Part shown: piece after piece, positions 1 through 9,046 of the stretch
Layout of the letters: the number at the start of each line of letters is the position of its first letter
Position numbering within the stretch: position 1 is the first letter of the stretch
DNA from: Paracidovorax wautersii
GTDB lineage: Bacteria; Pseudomonadota; Gammaproteobacteria; Burkholderiales; Burkholderiaceae_C
DNA: 64,000 bases
Direction of reading: 5' to 3'
NCBI GenBank assembly: GCA_009912175.1
Contig: WNDQ01000002.1
Location: 1-64,000, forward strand
Notes under the pieces: model-generated
The model's database searches: none
Told to the model about the DNA's origin: nothing
What the model saw: the letters and a program-made list of their open reading frames with translations, nothing else
Made by a program: the position numbers and the translations under genes

Positions 1-164
1 GGCTGACGTTCTTCACCATCGGCCGGCCGATTGCCGGTGTCGTCTGCCTGCTTCTCCAACTCACCCTGATCGGCTGGCTACCCGCGACGATCTGGGCGGT
101 GTACGCCCTGAGCCAGTACAAAACCGATAAGAAGATCGAGAAAGCGCTGGCCCAAAGAACTTGA
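1..164 (+). CDS. Pmp3/YqaE-family small membrane protein (3' end only)
   Basis: The window opens inside this gene. The readable frame starts at base 3 and encodes about 53 residues to a TGA at 162-164. The peptide begins LTFFTIGRPIAGVVCLLLQL, has a second hydrophobic stretch around LIGWLPATIWAVYAL, and ends in a short charged tail. Two tight membrane hairpin segments followed by a basic tail is the pattern of the Pmp3/YqaE (UPF0057) family, small inner-membrane proteins linked to membrane potential and stress. The 5' end and promoter lie outside the window. The next gene downstream is broken at its 5' end, so a deletion joint may lie just after this stop codon. Confidence 0.7.
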   Translation, partial: LTFFTIGRPIAGVVCLLLQLTLIGWLPATIWAVYALSQYKTDKKIEKALAQRT

Positions 165-252
165 TCGGGGTGGCTGGGGATGAAACTCGGCGGCTTAACT
201 GACTTCCCTGTTCCATTGCTCCCCGAACCCCTACCTCACCACGCTGGCGGCG

Positions 253-3222
253 ATGAAGCTGCACCCGCTGCTGCCCGCGGGCGTGGGTTTTGGCCTGCTG
301 TTCGCGGTGGCCGTGCTCAGTGCCGTGCTGGCCGTGCGGCAGAGCGCGCAGGTGCTGGCCGTGGTTGCGGCGCTGGGCGGTTTTGCCGCGCCGGTGCTGG
401 CGTCCACAGGCAGCAACCAGCCGCTGGGCCTGTTCGGCTACCTGCTGGTGATCAACCTGGGCATCGCGCTGATCGCCTGGTTCCGTGCCTGGCGCCTGCT
501 CAACCTGATCGGCTTCGTGGCGACCTTTGCTTTGGCCAGCGGCTGGGCGCGGCAGTATTACGAGCCGGGGCAATTCGCGGTCGCGCAGACCTTTCTGCTG
601 ATCTTCTTCCTGCTGTTCACGGCCATCGGCCTGCTGTTTGCGCGGTGCACGCTGGCCGACGCACCCGAAGCGGACAGCGCGCCCCTGGCCGCGCGCGCCT
701 GGCAGACCCTGCAGCGTGTGGGCCGGGTCGGCAGCACACTGGTCTTCGGCGTGCCCATGGCGGCCTTCGGCATGCAGTACCTGCTGGTGCAGCCCTGGGA
801 ATACGGCGCCGCCTTCGCGGCACTGGGCTACGGTCTTTTCTACGTGTTGCTGGGCCGTCTGGTCTTTGCCACCCAGCCGCGCGGGCTCGCGCTGCTGGCC
901 GAGGCCTATGCGGTGGTCGGCGTCATCTTCGGCACGCTGGCGATCCCGCTGGGGCTGGAAGGCCAGTGGACCGGCGCGGCCTGGGCGGTCGAGGCCGCGG
1001 GCATGTACTGGCTGGGCACACGCCAGGCGCGGCCCTATGCGCGCGCATTCGCGCTGCTGGTGCTGGCCGGGGCGGTGTTCAAGCTGCTGCAGGCGACCTC
1101 GATCGTGGCGTTGCCGGACGGCCCCTTGCTGGCCGGGTCGTTCATCGGCCCGCTGCTGGTGGCGGTGGCGAGCCTGGCCGTCTGGCTGCTGCAGCGGCGC
1201 GCCGGCCTGGACCGGCCCACGGCGCCCAGCCTGCAGTGGGAAATGCTGGCCAGCCACGCCTTGCCCTGGCTGGGCATGGGCGCCTTGACGCTGCTGCCCT
1301 GGCAATGGTGGACGCCGTCCTGGGCGGCCGCAGCCACGGCCGTGCTCGGCCTGATGGCCTGGCTGGCGGCGCGCCGCTGGCATTTGGGCGAGACATTCTC
1401 TGCCACGGGCTACGGCCTGCAGGCGCTGGCGCTGGGCAGCTTCCTGGCGACGCTGCACCGCGCCGAGGGCGGGCAAGTACTGGCGGGCGGCTGGCCCGGC
1501 ATGGCGCAGGCGCTGCTGATCGCAGGCAGCCTGATGACCACGGCAGTGCTGGCGATGCGCCGGGTCGCGAAGACCGCGCAGGCGCGTGACGTGGCGCCCA
1601 ACTGGGACTGGGCCCAGGTGCTGACGGTGCTGGCTGGCACCAGCCTGCTGCATCTGGCGATGCTGTTCCAGGTCAGCCTGGCGCAGGCGGCGTTGATCTG
1701 GCCGCTGACGGCGCTGGCCGTGCTCTGGGCCGCGCTGCGCCTGCAGCATGGACCGCTGGCCTTGCTGGCCGCCGTGCTGCCGGTGGTGGCAGCGCTGGTG
1801 CAGCCGGGGTCTTGGACCACGGAGTCGCTGGCGCCGTTCGGGCACCTGGGATTCTGGGTGCCGGTGGTGCTGGGGCTATCGGCCCTGGTGGCCGCGGACT
1901 GGCTGCGGCGCGAGACTGCACGCCCCCGGCCACACGGCCATGGCCGCTTCGGTCTGTCGGCCATCGGCCGGCCGTGGGTGCGCTGGACGCCGGTGCTCTG
2001 GGGCCTGGGCTGGTGGTTGTTGGCGATGCTGGACGAAAGCGCGCGTGTGTTGCGGCAGCAAGGGTGGGCCGACCATGTGCCGGCCGCGTGGCTGGGCGTG
2101 CTGCTGCTGACGTCCGCCGCTGCGGCGCTGCTGGCCGTACGGCGCAACTGGCGGGAACTGGGGCTGTCCACCTTGGGCACCGTGCCGGCCTTCGTGCTGG
2201 TGGCCGCCATCGCCTGGTTCGGCACATGGGGTGTGCCGCTGCTGTGGCCTGTGCTGCTGTTCCTGGGCGAGCCGCTGCCGGCGGTCTATGTGCCGTCGGC
2301 GGCGCTGGGCTGGCTGGCCTGGACGCTGGCCGCGCTCTGGCATCTGCGGCTGCTGCGCACGCAAGAGCGCTGGCTGGCGCCGGCCGCTCTGGCGGCCTTG
2401 CATGCGGCGGGTTTCTGGCTGTTCCTGCTGCTGGCCATGCGCCAGGGGCAATGGCTGTCGGGGCAGTGGGGCGAGCCTGGTTCGAGTTGGCGCTGGCTGG
2501 GCTGGGCCGTCGTGCCGGCAGTGGCGCTGTGGCTGCTGCGCAGTCCAGCGTTGGGAAGACGCTGGCCGTTGGCCGCATTCAACCATGCCTACCTGGGCGT
2601 GGCGGCCCTGCCCGTGGCGCTGGGCCTGCTGGTCTGGCTCTGGCTGGGCAACGTGGTCAGCGCGGGCGATGCCGCTCCCTTGCCCTATGTACCATTGCTC
2701 AATCCGCTGGAGCTCGGCCAGTGGCTGGTGCTGGCCGGGCTGGTGCTGTGGTGGCGCACCGCGCCCCTGGGCCGTGCTGATTCGGAATTGGCATCGGCAG
2801 GCACGGTGATCGCCGCCGTCACGGCCCTGGCCTTGCTGACCGGTTTGGTGCTGCGCGTCTGCCATCACTACGCGGGCGTGCCCTGGGATTTCGACGCGCT
2901 GTATGCGTCGACGCTGGCGCAGGCGGCGCTGTCCATCACCTGGGCGCTGTGCGGTGTGGCGGCGATGGTGGCCGGCCACCGCCGTGTGCGGCGTGTGCTG
3001 TGGATGGCCGGGGCCGCGCTGCTGGCCGTGGTGGTGCTCAAGCTCTTCTTCGTCGAGCTGGCCGACAGTGGCGGGCTGTTCCGCATCGTCTCTTTCATCG
3101 GCGTCGGGGCCTTGCTGCTGCTGGTGGGCTACTTCGCGCCGGTGCCGCCCGCGCGTGCGGCCGAGGCCCGCCAGGACGACCCGGCCTCGCCGCCACAACC
3201 CGCAGGCGGAGCGCACCCATGA
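253..3222 (+). CDS. DUF2339 multi-pass membrane protein, apparently 5' truncated
   Basis: The frame encodes 989 residues, almost all hydrophobic helices, and matches the DUF2339 family of large integral membrane proteins of unknown function. The first ATG (253) falls at a point that in relatives is well inside the protein: MKLHPLLPAGVGFG and GGFAAPVLASTGS correspond to internal conserved segments. Homologous-looking residues (YLTTLAA) continue upstream of the ATG to about base 232, then a stop at 196-198 closes the frame. The N-terminal coiled-coil and first helices, roughly 200 residues, are therefore missing. No strong ribosome-binding site precedes 253. The stop overlaps the start of the DUF3999 gene (ATGA), as in the usual two-gene operon. 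The truncated product is probably not functional, and the partner gene is also broken. Confidence 0.75.
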   Translation: MKLHPLLPAGVGFGLLFAVAVLSAVLAVRQSAQVLAVVAALGGFAAPVLASTGSNQPLGLFGYLLVINLGIALIAWFRAWRLLNLIGFVATFALASGWARQYYEPGQFAVAQTFLLIFFLLFTAIGLLFARCTLADAPEADSAPLAARAWQTLQRVGRVGSTLVFGVPMAAFGMQYLLVQPWEYGAAFAALGYGLFYVLLGRLVFATQPRGLALLAEAYAVVGVIFGTLAIPLGLEGQWTGAAWAVEAAGMYWLGTRQARPYARAFALLVLAGAVFKLLQATSIVALPDGPLLAGSFIGPLLVAVASLAVWLLQRRAGLDRPTAPSLQWEMLASHALPWLGMGALTLLPWQWWTPSWAAAATAVLGLMAWLAARRWHLGETFSATGYGLQALALGSFLATLHRAEGGQVLAGGWPGMAQALLIAGSLMTTAVLAMRRVAKTAQARDVAPNWDWAQVLTVLAGTSLLHLAMLFQVSLAQAALIWPLTALAVLWAALRLQHGPLALLAAVLPVVAALVQPGSWTTESLAPFGHLGFWVPVVLGLSALVAADWLRRETARPRPHGHGRFGLSAIGRPWVRWTPVLWGLGWWLLAMLDESARVLRQQGWADHVPAAWLGVLLLTSAAAALLAVRRNWRELGLSTLGTVPAFVLVAAIAWFGTWGVPLLWPVLLFLGEPLPAVYVPSAALGWLAWTLAALWHLRLLRTQERWLAPAALAALHAAGFWLFLLLAMRQGQWLSGQWGEPGSSWRWLGWAVVPAVALWLLRSPALGRRWPLAAFNHAYLGVAALPVALGLLVWLWLGNVVSAGDAAPLPYVPLLNPLELGQWLVLAGLVLWWRTAPLGRADSELASAGTVIAAVTALALLTGLVLRVCHHYAGVPWDFDALYASTLAQAALSITWALCGVAAMVAGHRRVRRVLWMAGAALLAVVVLKLFFVELADSGGLFRIVSFIGVGALLLLVGYFAPVPPARAAEARQDDPASPPQPAGGAHP

Positions 3223-4806
3223 GCGCCCGCCGCGCGATTGCCGTGCCCAGGGCATGGCTGCCGTGGCTGGCGACGGCAGCGCTGCTGGGCGGCCCGGCGT
3301 CGCTGCACGCACAAGGCCAGGCCGATGCCGCGCGGGCGCCGGGCGAGGCTGCCCTGGCCCTGTCCGGCGACGGCCCGTACTACCGTCTGACCCTGCCGCT
3401 GGCGCTGTACGGCCAGGTCGCGCAGGGCGATCTGTCGCGCTTGCGCATCCACAACGCCGCGAACCAGCCCGTGCCCTGGGCCTGGCTGGACGCCGCGTCG
3501 GCGGTGCCCGAGACACCGCGCACGCACTCGGCGGCGCTGCCGATCTACCCCGTGCCCGAGACGGTCGGGACGGCGGCGGTCCCAGCTTCACCCGCATTCA
3601 CCCTCGACACCAGCGGCCGGCTCCAGGTGCTGGCTGCGCCGCCGCCCGTGCCAGGCGCGCCGGCCCAGTGGCTGATCGACCTGGGTGCTTTGCCGGGCCG
3701 GCTCTTGCAACTGCGGTTGGCGCTCGACGCCGAGGCGCAGGGCGTGTTCCCCTTCACGCTGCAAGGCAGTGACGACTTGAAGCAGTGGCGGCCGGTGGGC
3801 GGGTCTTACCAGGTGTTGCGGCTGCCGCCGCCAGCCGGTGTCACGGTGCAGACGCTGGAGCGGCTCGACGTGGAAGTGCCCGGCGACGTGCCGCGTTTTC
3901 TGCGCCTGCGCTGGAGGGCGCCGCAGGCCGCACCACTGCTGCGCGGCGTCGAGGCCGACAGCCTGCTTCAGCTCGAGCCGGCGCCGCCCGCGCCACAGTG
4001 GTCCGACCCCATCACGCCCGCGTCCTGCGGGGTGGAGTTCTGCGACTACGTGCTGCCGCTGTATGGCCTGCGCATCGAACTGGCGCAGCCCGACACGCTG
4101 GCGCCGCTCACGGTGGCCGGGCTGGCTGATCCCGCCGCGGCGGGCTCGGACGCTGCAGAGCAGCCGCGCCACGTCCACAACCCGCTGTATGCGCTGCGCC
4201 AGCAGACCCGCCAGCGCCCGCAGGCAGTCCAGGCAACCGGGGAGATCGCGTTGCTCGACACCGTGGTCTACCGCCTGCGGCAAGCGGGTGGCGAGATTCG
4301 CTCCGAAACGCTGGCGCTCGATGGCGCGGTCTGGCCCCGCCTGCGGCTGCGCACGCACGGCCCCATCGCGGCGCTGGGCGCCGTCCCGCCGACACTGGAG
4401 GTTTCGAGCCTGCCGCGCACGGCTCGTCTTTCTGGCCCAGGGTACTGCGCCTTACCGCCTGCGCTGGCCGGTGCCTGCCACGGTGCCTGCCGACGCGGCC
4501 CTGCGGCCCGGCGCGGCACTGTCCCTGGCCACGTTGCTGCCGGTGCGTGACCCGCGCCAGCCCCTGCAGGCAGGCCAGGCCAGCGTCGTTGCGCTGCCGG
4601 TCCCGCCTGTGGCCGTGCCGGCCGCCAATGCCGGGACAGGCGCGCCTTGGGCCACGGACAGCAAGCCGGACCGGCGGCCCTGGCTGTGGGGCGCGCTGGC
4701 GCTGGGCCTGTTGCTGCTGGGTGGCATGGACTGGTCGCTGCTGCGCGGGACCGCCAAGGTCCGGCAGGACGATGCGCCCGCACCCGGCGAGCCCCGGGAT
4801 CCGTGA
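3219..4806 (+). pseudogene. DUF3999 exported protein, frameshifted
   Basis: The start ATG overlaps the stop of the DUF2339 gene by four bases. The N-terminus has a signal peptide (MSARRAIAVPRAWLPWLATA, cut near SLHAQ), followed by the DUF3999 beta-rich domain (for example PYYRLTLPLALYGQV). Reading frame is lost near 4405-4430: after SSLPRT the first frame runs into non-family sequence and stops at 4550. The frame one base further on continues the family sequence (ARLVFLAQGTAPYRLRW) and ends with a transmembrane helix (WLWGALALGLLLLGGMDWSL) and a charged tail at 4806. One extra base would explain it. DUF3999 genes normally travel with DUF2339, and both being damaged points to loss of this membrane system, unless the frameshift is a sequencing error. 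Confidence 0.8.
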
Positions 4807-4910
4807 AAGATCCTGGCGGCTGTGCTGGAAAGCAGGGCTTGTTACGATAGCCGGCTGGGTGCCACACCGCGTGGCACCGCCCGTTCACGAATCAGATCGC
4901 GCACCGCCCC

Positions 4911-5531
4911 ATGACCCTGGATCTCGCCACCCTCAACGCCGAACACGGCCGCCAGCCCGAGCAGCTCATCGCCTGGGCGCTTGGCCTGGGCAAGAAGGCC
5001 ATCTGCACCACCAACTTCCGGCCTTATGAAGCCGTGATCCTGCACATGGTCACGCGTGTGCAGCCCGACGTGCCCATCATCTGGATGGACAACGGCTACA
5101 ACACCGAGGCGACCTACCGCTACGCCGACGAGCTCACGCGGCTGCTCAAGCTCAACCTGAGCATCTACCTGCCCAAACGCTCGCGCGCGCACCGCGAGGC
5201 CATCGATGGTCCCGTGCCCGCGCTCGACGACCCGCGCCACGCGGCGTTCACCGAAGAGGTCAAGCTCGAACCCTTCGCACGCGCGCTGCGCGAGACCGCG
5301 CCCGAAGTCTGGTTCACCGCACTGCGTGCCACCGACACCGCCGTGCGTGCGCAGATGGACCCGGTGAGCATCAACCCCGATGGCCTGATCAAGGTCGCGC
5401 CGCTGCTGCACTGGACCGCGCGCGACTTGTTCGAGTACCAGAAGAAACACGGCCTGCCCGAGAACTTCGACTACGTCGACCCGACCAAGGGCGAGGACAA
5501 CCGCGAGTGCGGGCTGCACCTGTCGCACTGA
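4911..5531 (+). CDS. cysH: Short phosphoadenosine phosphosulfate (PAPS) reductase-family protein
   Basis: The gene encodes 206 residues of the adenine-nucleotide alpha-hydrolase fold typical of CysH. An N-terminal nucleotide-binding loop region (ICTTNFRPYEAVILHM) is followed by IIWMDNGYNTEATYRYADEL, a central EVWFTALRATDTAVRAQ, and a C-terminal ECGLH motif whose cysteine is the catalytic residue in the family. The protein is shorter than E. coli CysH (about 244 residues). It lacks the CC pair that binds the [4Fe-4S] cluster of APS reductases, and also the segment between YQKKHGL and ECGLH. It would reduce PAPS (or APS) to sulfite to feed CysI, whose operon lies about 3.5 kb downstream on the other strand. 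It is convergent with fdxA. Assignment to the family is firm; the exact substrate is uncertain. Confidence 0.8.
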   Translation: MTLDLATLNAEHGRQPEQLIAWALGLGKKAICTTNFRPYEAVILHMVTRVQPDVPIIWMDNGYNTEATYRYADELTRLLKLNLSIYLPKRSRAHREAIDGPVPALDDPRHAAFTEEVKLEPFARALRETAPEVWFTALRATDTAVRAQMDPVSINPDGLIKVAPLLHWTARDLFEYQKKHGLPENFDYVDPTKGEDNRECGLHLSH

Positions 5532-5540
5532 TTGCGGCCC

Positions 5541-5621
5541 GGTCCCAAGAAAAAACTGCCCCTCGGTCCATCGCGATGCGATGACCCGATCCCCCGAGGG
5601 GATGCTTTTTATCTTGGGACG
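5541..5621. repeat. Convergent-gap repeat, copy 1 (long nested hairpin)
   Basis: This is the most complete of three related elements in the window. Outer arms GTCCCAAGA (5542-5550) and TCTTGGGAC (5612-5620) enclose A/T runs. Inside these, CCCCTCGG (5559-5566) pairs with CCGAGGGG (5594-5601), and an inner ATCGC/GCGAT pair sits in the loop. The core CCCCTCGGTCCATCGCG recurs at 33550 and, imperfectly, at 55519. It starts just after the cysH stop and sits in the gap between convergent cysH and fdxA, so it could end transcription from the plus strand (T-run near 5606-5610). Confidence 0.75.
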
Positions 5622-5631
5622 GCCCGGCGAT

Positions 5632-5672
5632 AAAAAAACCGCAGCGCCTGCAAAGGCCGCTGCGGTTTTTTC
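5632..5672. terminator. Bidirectional rho-independent terminator between cysH and fdxA
   Basis: A stem CCGCAGCG...CGCTGCGG is flanked by an A-run on the left (5632-5638) and a T-run on the right (5666-5671), so it has a U-tract when read from either strand. It lies 19 bases after the fdxA stop and should terminate fdxA, and possibly also cysH read-through. Confidence 0.85.
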
Positions 5673-5690
5673 TTGGGCGGACGGGTGCGA

Positions 5691-6029
5691 TCAGGACGCG
5701 TCGCGGATCAGTTCGTTGATCTTGTTGGGCTTGCCGTTCCACTCGTCGGCGTCGGGCAGCGATTCCTTGCGGCGCGTGATGGTCTTCCAGCCTTCGGCGC
5801 GGGCCAGTTCGGCGTTGATCTCGATGAAGGCCAGTTGATCGGGCGGCAGGTCTTCCTCGGCGAAGATGGCGTTGGCCGGGCACTCGGGGATGCAGACCGC
5901 GCAGTCGATGCACTCATCCGGGTCGATGACGAGGAAGTTCGGGCCTTCGCGGAAACAATCCACGGGGCAGACGTCCACGCAATCGGTGAACTTGCACTTG
6001 ATGCAGTTTTCGGAAACGACGTGAGTCAT
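5691..6029 (-). CDS. fdxA: Seven-iron ferredoxin FdxA
   Basis: The 112-residue protein begins [20 protein letters not shown] and carries the cysteine pattern of a [3Fe-4S][4Fe-4S] ferredoxin: the first group [14 protein letters not shown] and a second group [12 protein letters not shown], followed by the long acidic C-terminal extension ([11 protein letters not shown]) typical of the FdxA type. It is a soluble electron carrier. Its position downstream of cysN, in the same direction, suggests that it may donate electrons to the sulfite reductase CysI. This is inference, since fdxA is also common away from cys genes. A bidirectional terminator follows the stop. The 214-base gap to cysN suggests that it may have its own promoter. 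Confidence 0.93.
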   Translation of the reverse strand: MTHVVSENCIKCKFTDCVDVCPVDCFREGPNFLVIDPDECIDCAVCIPECPANAIFAEEDLPPDQLAFIEINAELARAEGWKTITRRKESLPDADEWNGKPNKINELIRDAS

Positions 6030-6243
6030 GGCTGGGAGCGAATGGAATATGTTGTCGGAAAGCTCGTGGGGGCGGCCGGCGCGGGCGGTGAACCGATCAG
6101 GTTCGCTGGGGGCCAAAAGCTCCGATTTTAAAGGGTTTCCCCCAGACGGCCGGGTCGCGGTCCGTGCGGGGGGCAGGGTCTTGTGTGGTGGGCAGCCAAA
6201 ATCGCATAACGCCCGGCGCGGCTGGCAGCCGCGCCGCCCGTGT

Positions 6244-7506
6244 TCAGCTGACCAGAACGGCGCCCGCCGTGCGGTGGCTGGCGGTGTCGACCAGCACCAG
6301 CGAACCCAGCGCACGCGAGGCCGTGTAGGGCCGCGTGGCCAGCGGCTGCTGCAGCGCCAGTTCGATCTCGCCGATGGCGTTGGCGGGCAGTTCGGTGGCG
6401 TCCTCGCGCGCCAGCGTGTGGATGTCCAGGCGGTCGATAATGCGCTGCACCTTGGCCTTGACCCAGCGGTGGCCGTGCAGCGCCCAGTACACGCGCCCCG
6501 GGACCAGCGGCGTGTCGTCGAGCCAGGCGACGGTGGCCGTCAGCGTGCGGCTGGCTTCGTAGGCGTCGGGCGCGAGCAGCCAGTCGCCGCGCGAGATGTC
6601 GACCTCGTGGTCGAGCACGATGCCCGCGCTGTGGCCGGCCGGCACGTCCTGCGCCGTGCGCACATGGTCGAGCACCTGGGCAATGCGGGCCTGCCGGCCG
6701 CTGGGCAGCACGGTGATGGCCTGGCCGACCTGCGCCGTGCCGGCGGCCACACGGCCCCAGTAGACGCGGCGGCCCTGGTTGGTGTCGCTCGATTCCGAGA
6801 ACTTCTCGACCCATTGAACGGGGAAGGCGAAGGGCGCCTCGGTTTCGGCATCGGTCACGGGCAGGGCTTCGAGCACCTGCAGCAGGCTCGGGCCTTCGTA
6901 GCCGGCCCAGCCGGGCTGGGCCTCGACCACGTTGTGGCCCTTGAGCGCCGAGATCGGCACCGTGGCGTGCACGGCAATGCCGGCTTCGGCCGCAAAGCCG
7001 TGCAGCGCCTGCGCGATGTGGTCGAAGGCCACGGTGGCGTCGGCCACGGCGTCGAGCTTGTTGACCGCAAAGATCACCGAGGGCACGCGCAGCAGCTTGA
7101 GCAGCAGGCTGTGGCGGCGCGTCTGGGGCAGCAGCGGCACGGGCGTGGCCTGCCAGTCGAGCTTGGTGGCGTCGACCAGCACCACGGCGGCGTCGGCGCT
7201 GGAGGCGGCCGTGACCATGTTGCGGGTGTACTGCTCGTGGCCGGGTGCGTCGCCGATGATGAACTTGCGGCGGGCCGTCGAGAAGTAGCGGTAGGCCACG
7301 TCGATGGTGATGCCCTGTTCGCGCTCGGCCGACAGGCCGTCGGTGAACTGGGCCAGATCGGCTTCGCCGCTCTTGGAGACGTTGGCCAACTGGTCCTGCA
7401 GGACGGCGCGGCTGTCGACCAGCAGGCGGCCGATCAGCGTGCTCTTGCCGTCGTCGACGCTGCCGCAGGTGATGAATCGCAGCGCGGCTTCATGGTTGTG
7501 GGACAT
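6244..7506 (-). CDS. cysN: Sulfate adenylyltransferase subunit 1 (CysN)
   Basis: The 420-residue GTPase subunit of ATP sulfurylase couples GTP hydrolysis to APS formation by CysD. The G1 loop GSVDDGKST lies at about residues 15-23, the switch region [11 protein letters not shown] follows, G3 is DAPGHEQY and G4 is NKLD. Elongation-factor-like beta-barrel domains 2 and 3 follow. There is no fused APS kinase (CysC) domain, since the chain ends at about 420 residues. The start [16 protein letters not shown] is 63 bases after the cysD stop in the same operon. The product acts in the cytoplasm in assimilatory sulfate activation. Confidence 0.95.
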   Translation of the reverse strand: MSHNHEAALRFITCGSVDDGKSTLIGRLLVDSRAVLQDQLANVSKSGEADLAQFTDGLSAEREQGITIDVAYRYFSTARRKFIIGDAPGHEQYTRNMVTAASSADAAVVLVDATKLDWQATPVPLLPQTRRHSLLLKLLRVPSVIFAVNKLDAVADATVAFDHIAQALHGFAAEAGIAVHATVPISALKGHNVVEAQPGWAGYEGPSLLQVLEALPVTDAETEAPFAFPVQWVEKFSESSDTNQGRRVYWGRVAAGTAQVGQAITVLPSGRQARIAQVLDHVRTAQDVPAGHSAGIVLDHEVDISRGDWLLAPDAYEASRTLTATVAWLDDTPLVPGRVYWALHGHRWVKAKVQRIIDRLDIHTLAREDATELPANAIGEIELALQQPLATRPYTASRALGSLVLVDTASHRTAGAVLVS

Positions 7507-7569
7507 AGGGCTGGGTTCCGGCTTGGAAAAGGGAATGAATCGTTCGATGGAAGCGGGGGGGCGGCGGGC

Positions 7570-8523
7570 TCAGAAATAGCCGTCCTTCTTGCGCTTTTCC
7601 ATCGAGGCTTCGGAGGTCTTGTCGTCCATGCGTGTGGCGCCGCGCTCGCTGACGTCGGCCGCCAGCGTCTCGACGACGATGTCGGCGGGCGTGGCCGCCA
7701 GGCTGGCGACCGGGCAGGTGCAGGTGATGTCGCCCACGGTGCGGAAACGCACGTCGCGCGACTCGACGGTTTCGCCGTCGCGCGCGGGGGTCAGCTCGGT
7801 CACGGGCACCAGCAGGCCCTTGCGTTCGACCACGTCGCGCTTGTGCGTGTAGTACAGCGAGGGCAGGGCGACCTGCTCGCGCTCGATGTACTGCCACACG
7901 TCCAGCTCGGTCCAGTTGGAGATCGGGAAGACGCGGAAGTGCTCGCCCGGCTGCAGGCGGGTGTTGAACAGCGTCCAGAGTTCGGGCCGCTGGTCCTTGG
8001 GCTGCCACTGGCCGAAGCTGTCGCGGTGGCTGAAGATGCGTTCCTTGGCGCGCGCCTTTTCCTCGTCGCGGCGGGCGCCGCCGATGAGCGCGTCGAACTG
8101 GAATTCATCGATGGCTTCGAGCAGCGTGACCGACTGGTGCACGTTGCGCGATTCGTCGGGGCGCGCCAGGCGCACGGTGCCGCGCTTCATCGAGTCCTCG
8201 ACGCTGCGCACGATGAGCTTGGCCTGCAGCTCGGCGGCGCGCTGGTCGCGGAAATCGGTCACTTCGTGGAAGTTGTGGCCGGTGTCGATCATCAGCAGCG
8301 GGTAAGGGATGCGGCCCACGCCGAAGGCCTTTTCAGCCAGCCTGAGCAGCACCAGCGAATCCTTGCCGCCCGAAAACAGCAGCGTCGGGCGCTCGAAGGC
8401 GGCCGCCACTTCGCGCAGGATGAAGATGGCCTCTTCCTCCAGCGCGTCGAGGTGGGTGTTGCTCAGGCTGGCCACGGCCTGGGTCGAGGCAAGCACATCA
8501 GCGGATTCGGTGCGGGCATTCAT
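7570..8523 (-). CDS. cysD: Sulfate adenylyltransferase subunit 2 (CysD)
   Basis: The 317-residue catalytic subunit of ATP sulfurylase forms APS from ATP and sulfate. It contains the PP-loop pyrophosphatase motif SGGKDS at about residues 52-57, the conserved LLMIDTGHNFHEV, GGARRDEEKARAKER, and the C-terminal MEKRKKDGYF typical of CysD. The chosen start (MNARTESADVLAST) gives the family length; the same frame remains open further upstream, but without homology. It lies between the DUF934 gene and cysN and is almost certainly cotranscribed with them. Confidence 0.95.
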   Translation of the reverse strand: MNARTESADVLASTQAVASLSNTHLDALEEEAIFILREVAAAFERPTLLFSGGKDSLVLLRLAEKAFGVGRIPYPLLMIDTGHNFHEVTDFRDQRAAELQAKLIVRSVEDSMKRGTVRLARPDESRNVHQSVTLLEAIDEFQFDALIGGARRDEEKARAKERIFSHRDSFGQWQPKDQRPELWTLFNTRLQPGEHFRVFPISNWTELDVWQYIEREQVALPSLYYTHKRDVVERKGLLVPVTELTPARDGETVESRDVRFRTVGDITCTCPVASLAATPADIVVETLAADVSERGATRMDDKTSEASMEKRKKDGYF

Positions 8524-8620
8524 GGTTGGCGGGTCCGTTTTTTTGAAAAAGCTGCGCTCTGCGGGAAGGCCGAAACCTTCCTGCATGAGGTCGGGCATTG
8601 GCCCGGGGAACGAAAAAATT

Positions 8621-9046
8621 TCAGGCGCTGGCGGCGGCGGGCTGCTCGCGCTTGAAGACGGGCTCGTGCTGCTCGGCATCGGCCTGGTAGAAGCCGGAGA
8701 ACTGCTCGAACTGGCGCTGTGCGTCGGCCGGGTCCACACCCTCCTTGAGCACGGCGCTGGAAAAGCCGGTGCGCTGCATCAGCAGCAACTGGTCGATCAG
8801 CACGTCGCCAGTGGCGCGCAGGTCGCCCTGGAAGCCCAGGCGGCGGCGCAGCAGGTAGGCCTGGCTGTAGGCGCGGCCGTCGGTGAAGGCCGGAAAATCC
8901 AGGTCGATGCGGTCGATCTCGGCCAGCTTGTCCTTCAGGGCGAAGGGGTCGGCGTCGTTGCCCAGGTGCACGATGCGCGTGTTGCCTTCGGCGGGCGCGT
9001 CATGGTCGGCATGGGCGATGAGTTTGAGATGCTGATGCTGGGTCAC
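8621..9046 (-). CDS. DUF934 protein of the sulfite reductase operon
   Basis: The 141-residue protein is of the DUF934 family, which is found next to cysI in many Proteobacteria and is presumed to help sulfite reduction; its biochemical role is not known. Conserved features seen are DRIDLDFPAFTDGRAYSQA and LLRRRLGFQGDLRATGDVL in the middle. The likely start is GTG at 9046, whose GTGA overlaps the cysI stop, a sign of translational coupling. A CysH gene sits at this place in some relatives, but here cysD follows after about 100 bases with no room for one. Confidence 0.88.
   Translation of the reverse strand: MTQHQHLKLIAHADHDAPAEGNTRIVHLGNDADPFALKDKLAEIDRIDLDFPAFTDGRAYSQAYLLRRRLGFQGDLRATGDVLIDQLLLMQRTGFSSAVLKEGVDPADAQRQFEQFSGFYQADAEQHEPVFKREQPAAASA

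Noticed and set aside
61-1845. A minus-strand open frame of 594 codons opposite DUF2339
   Set aside because: It is Gln/Arg/His-rich shadow sequence of a membrane protein gene, with no homology seen.
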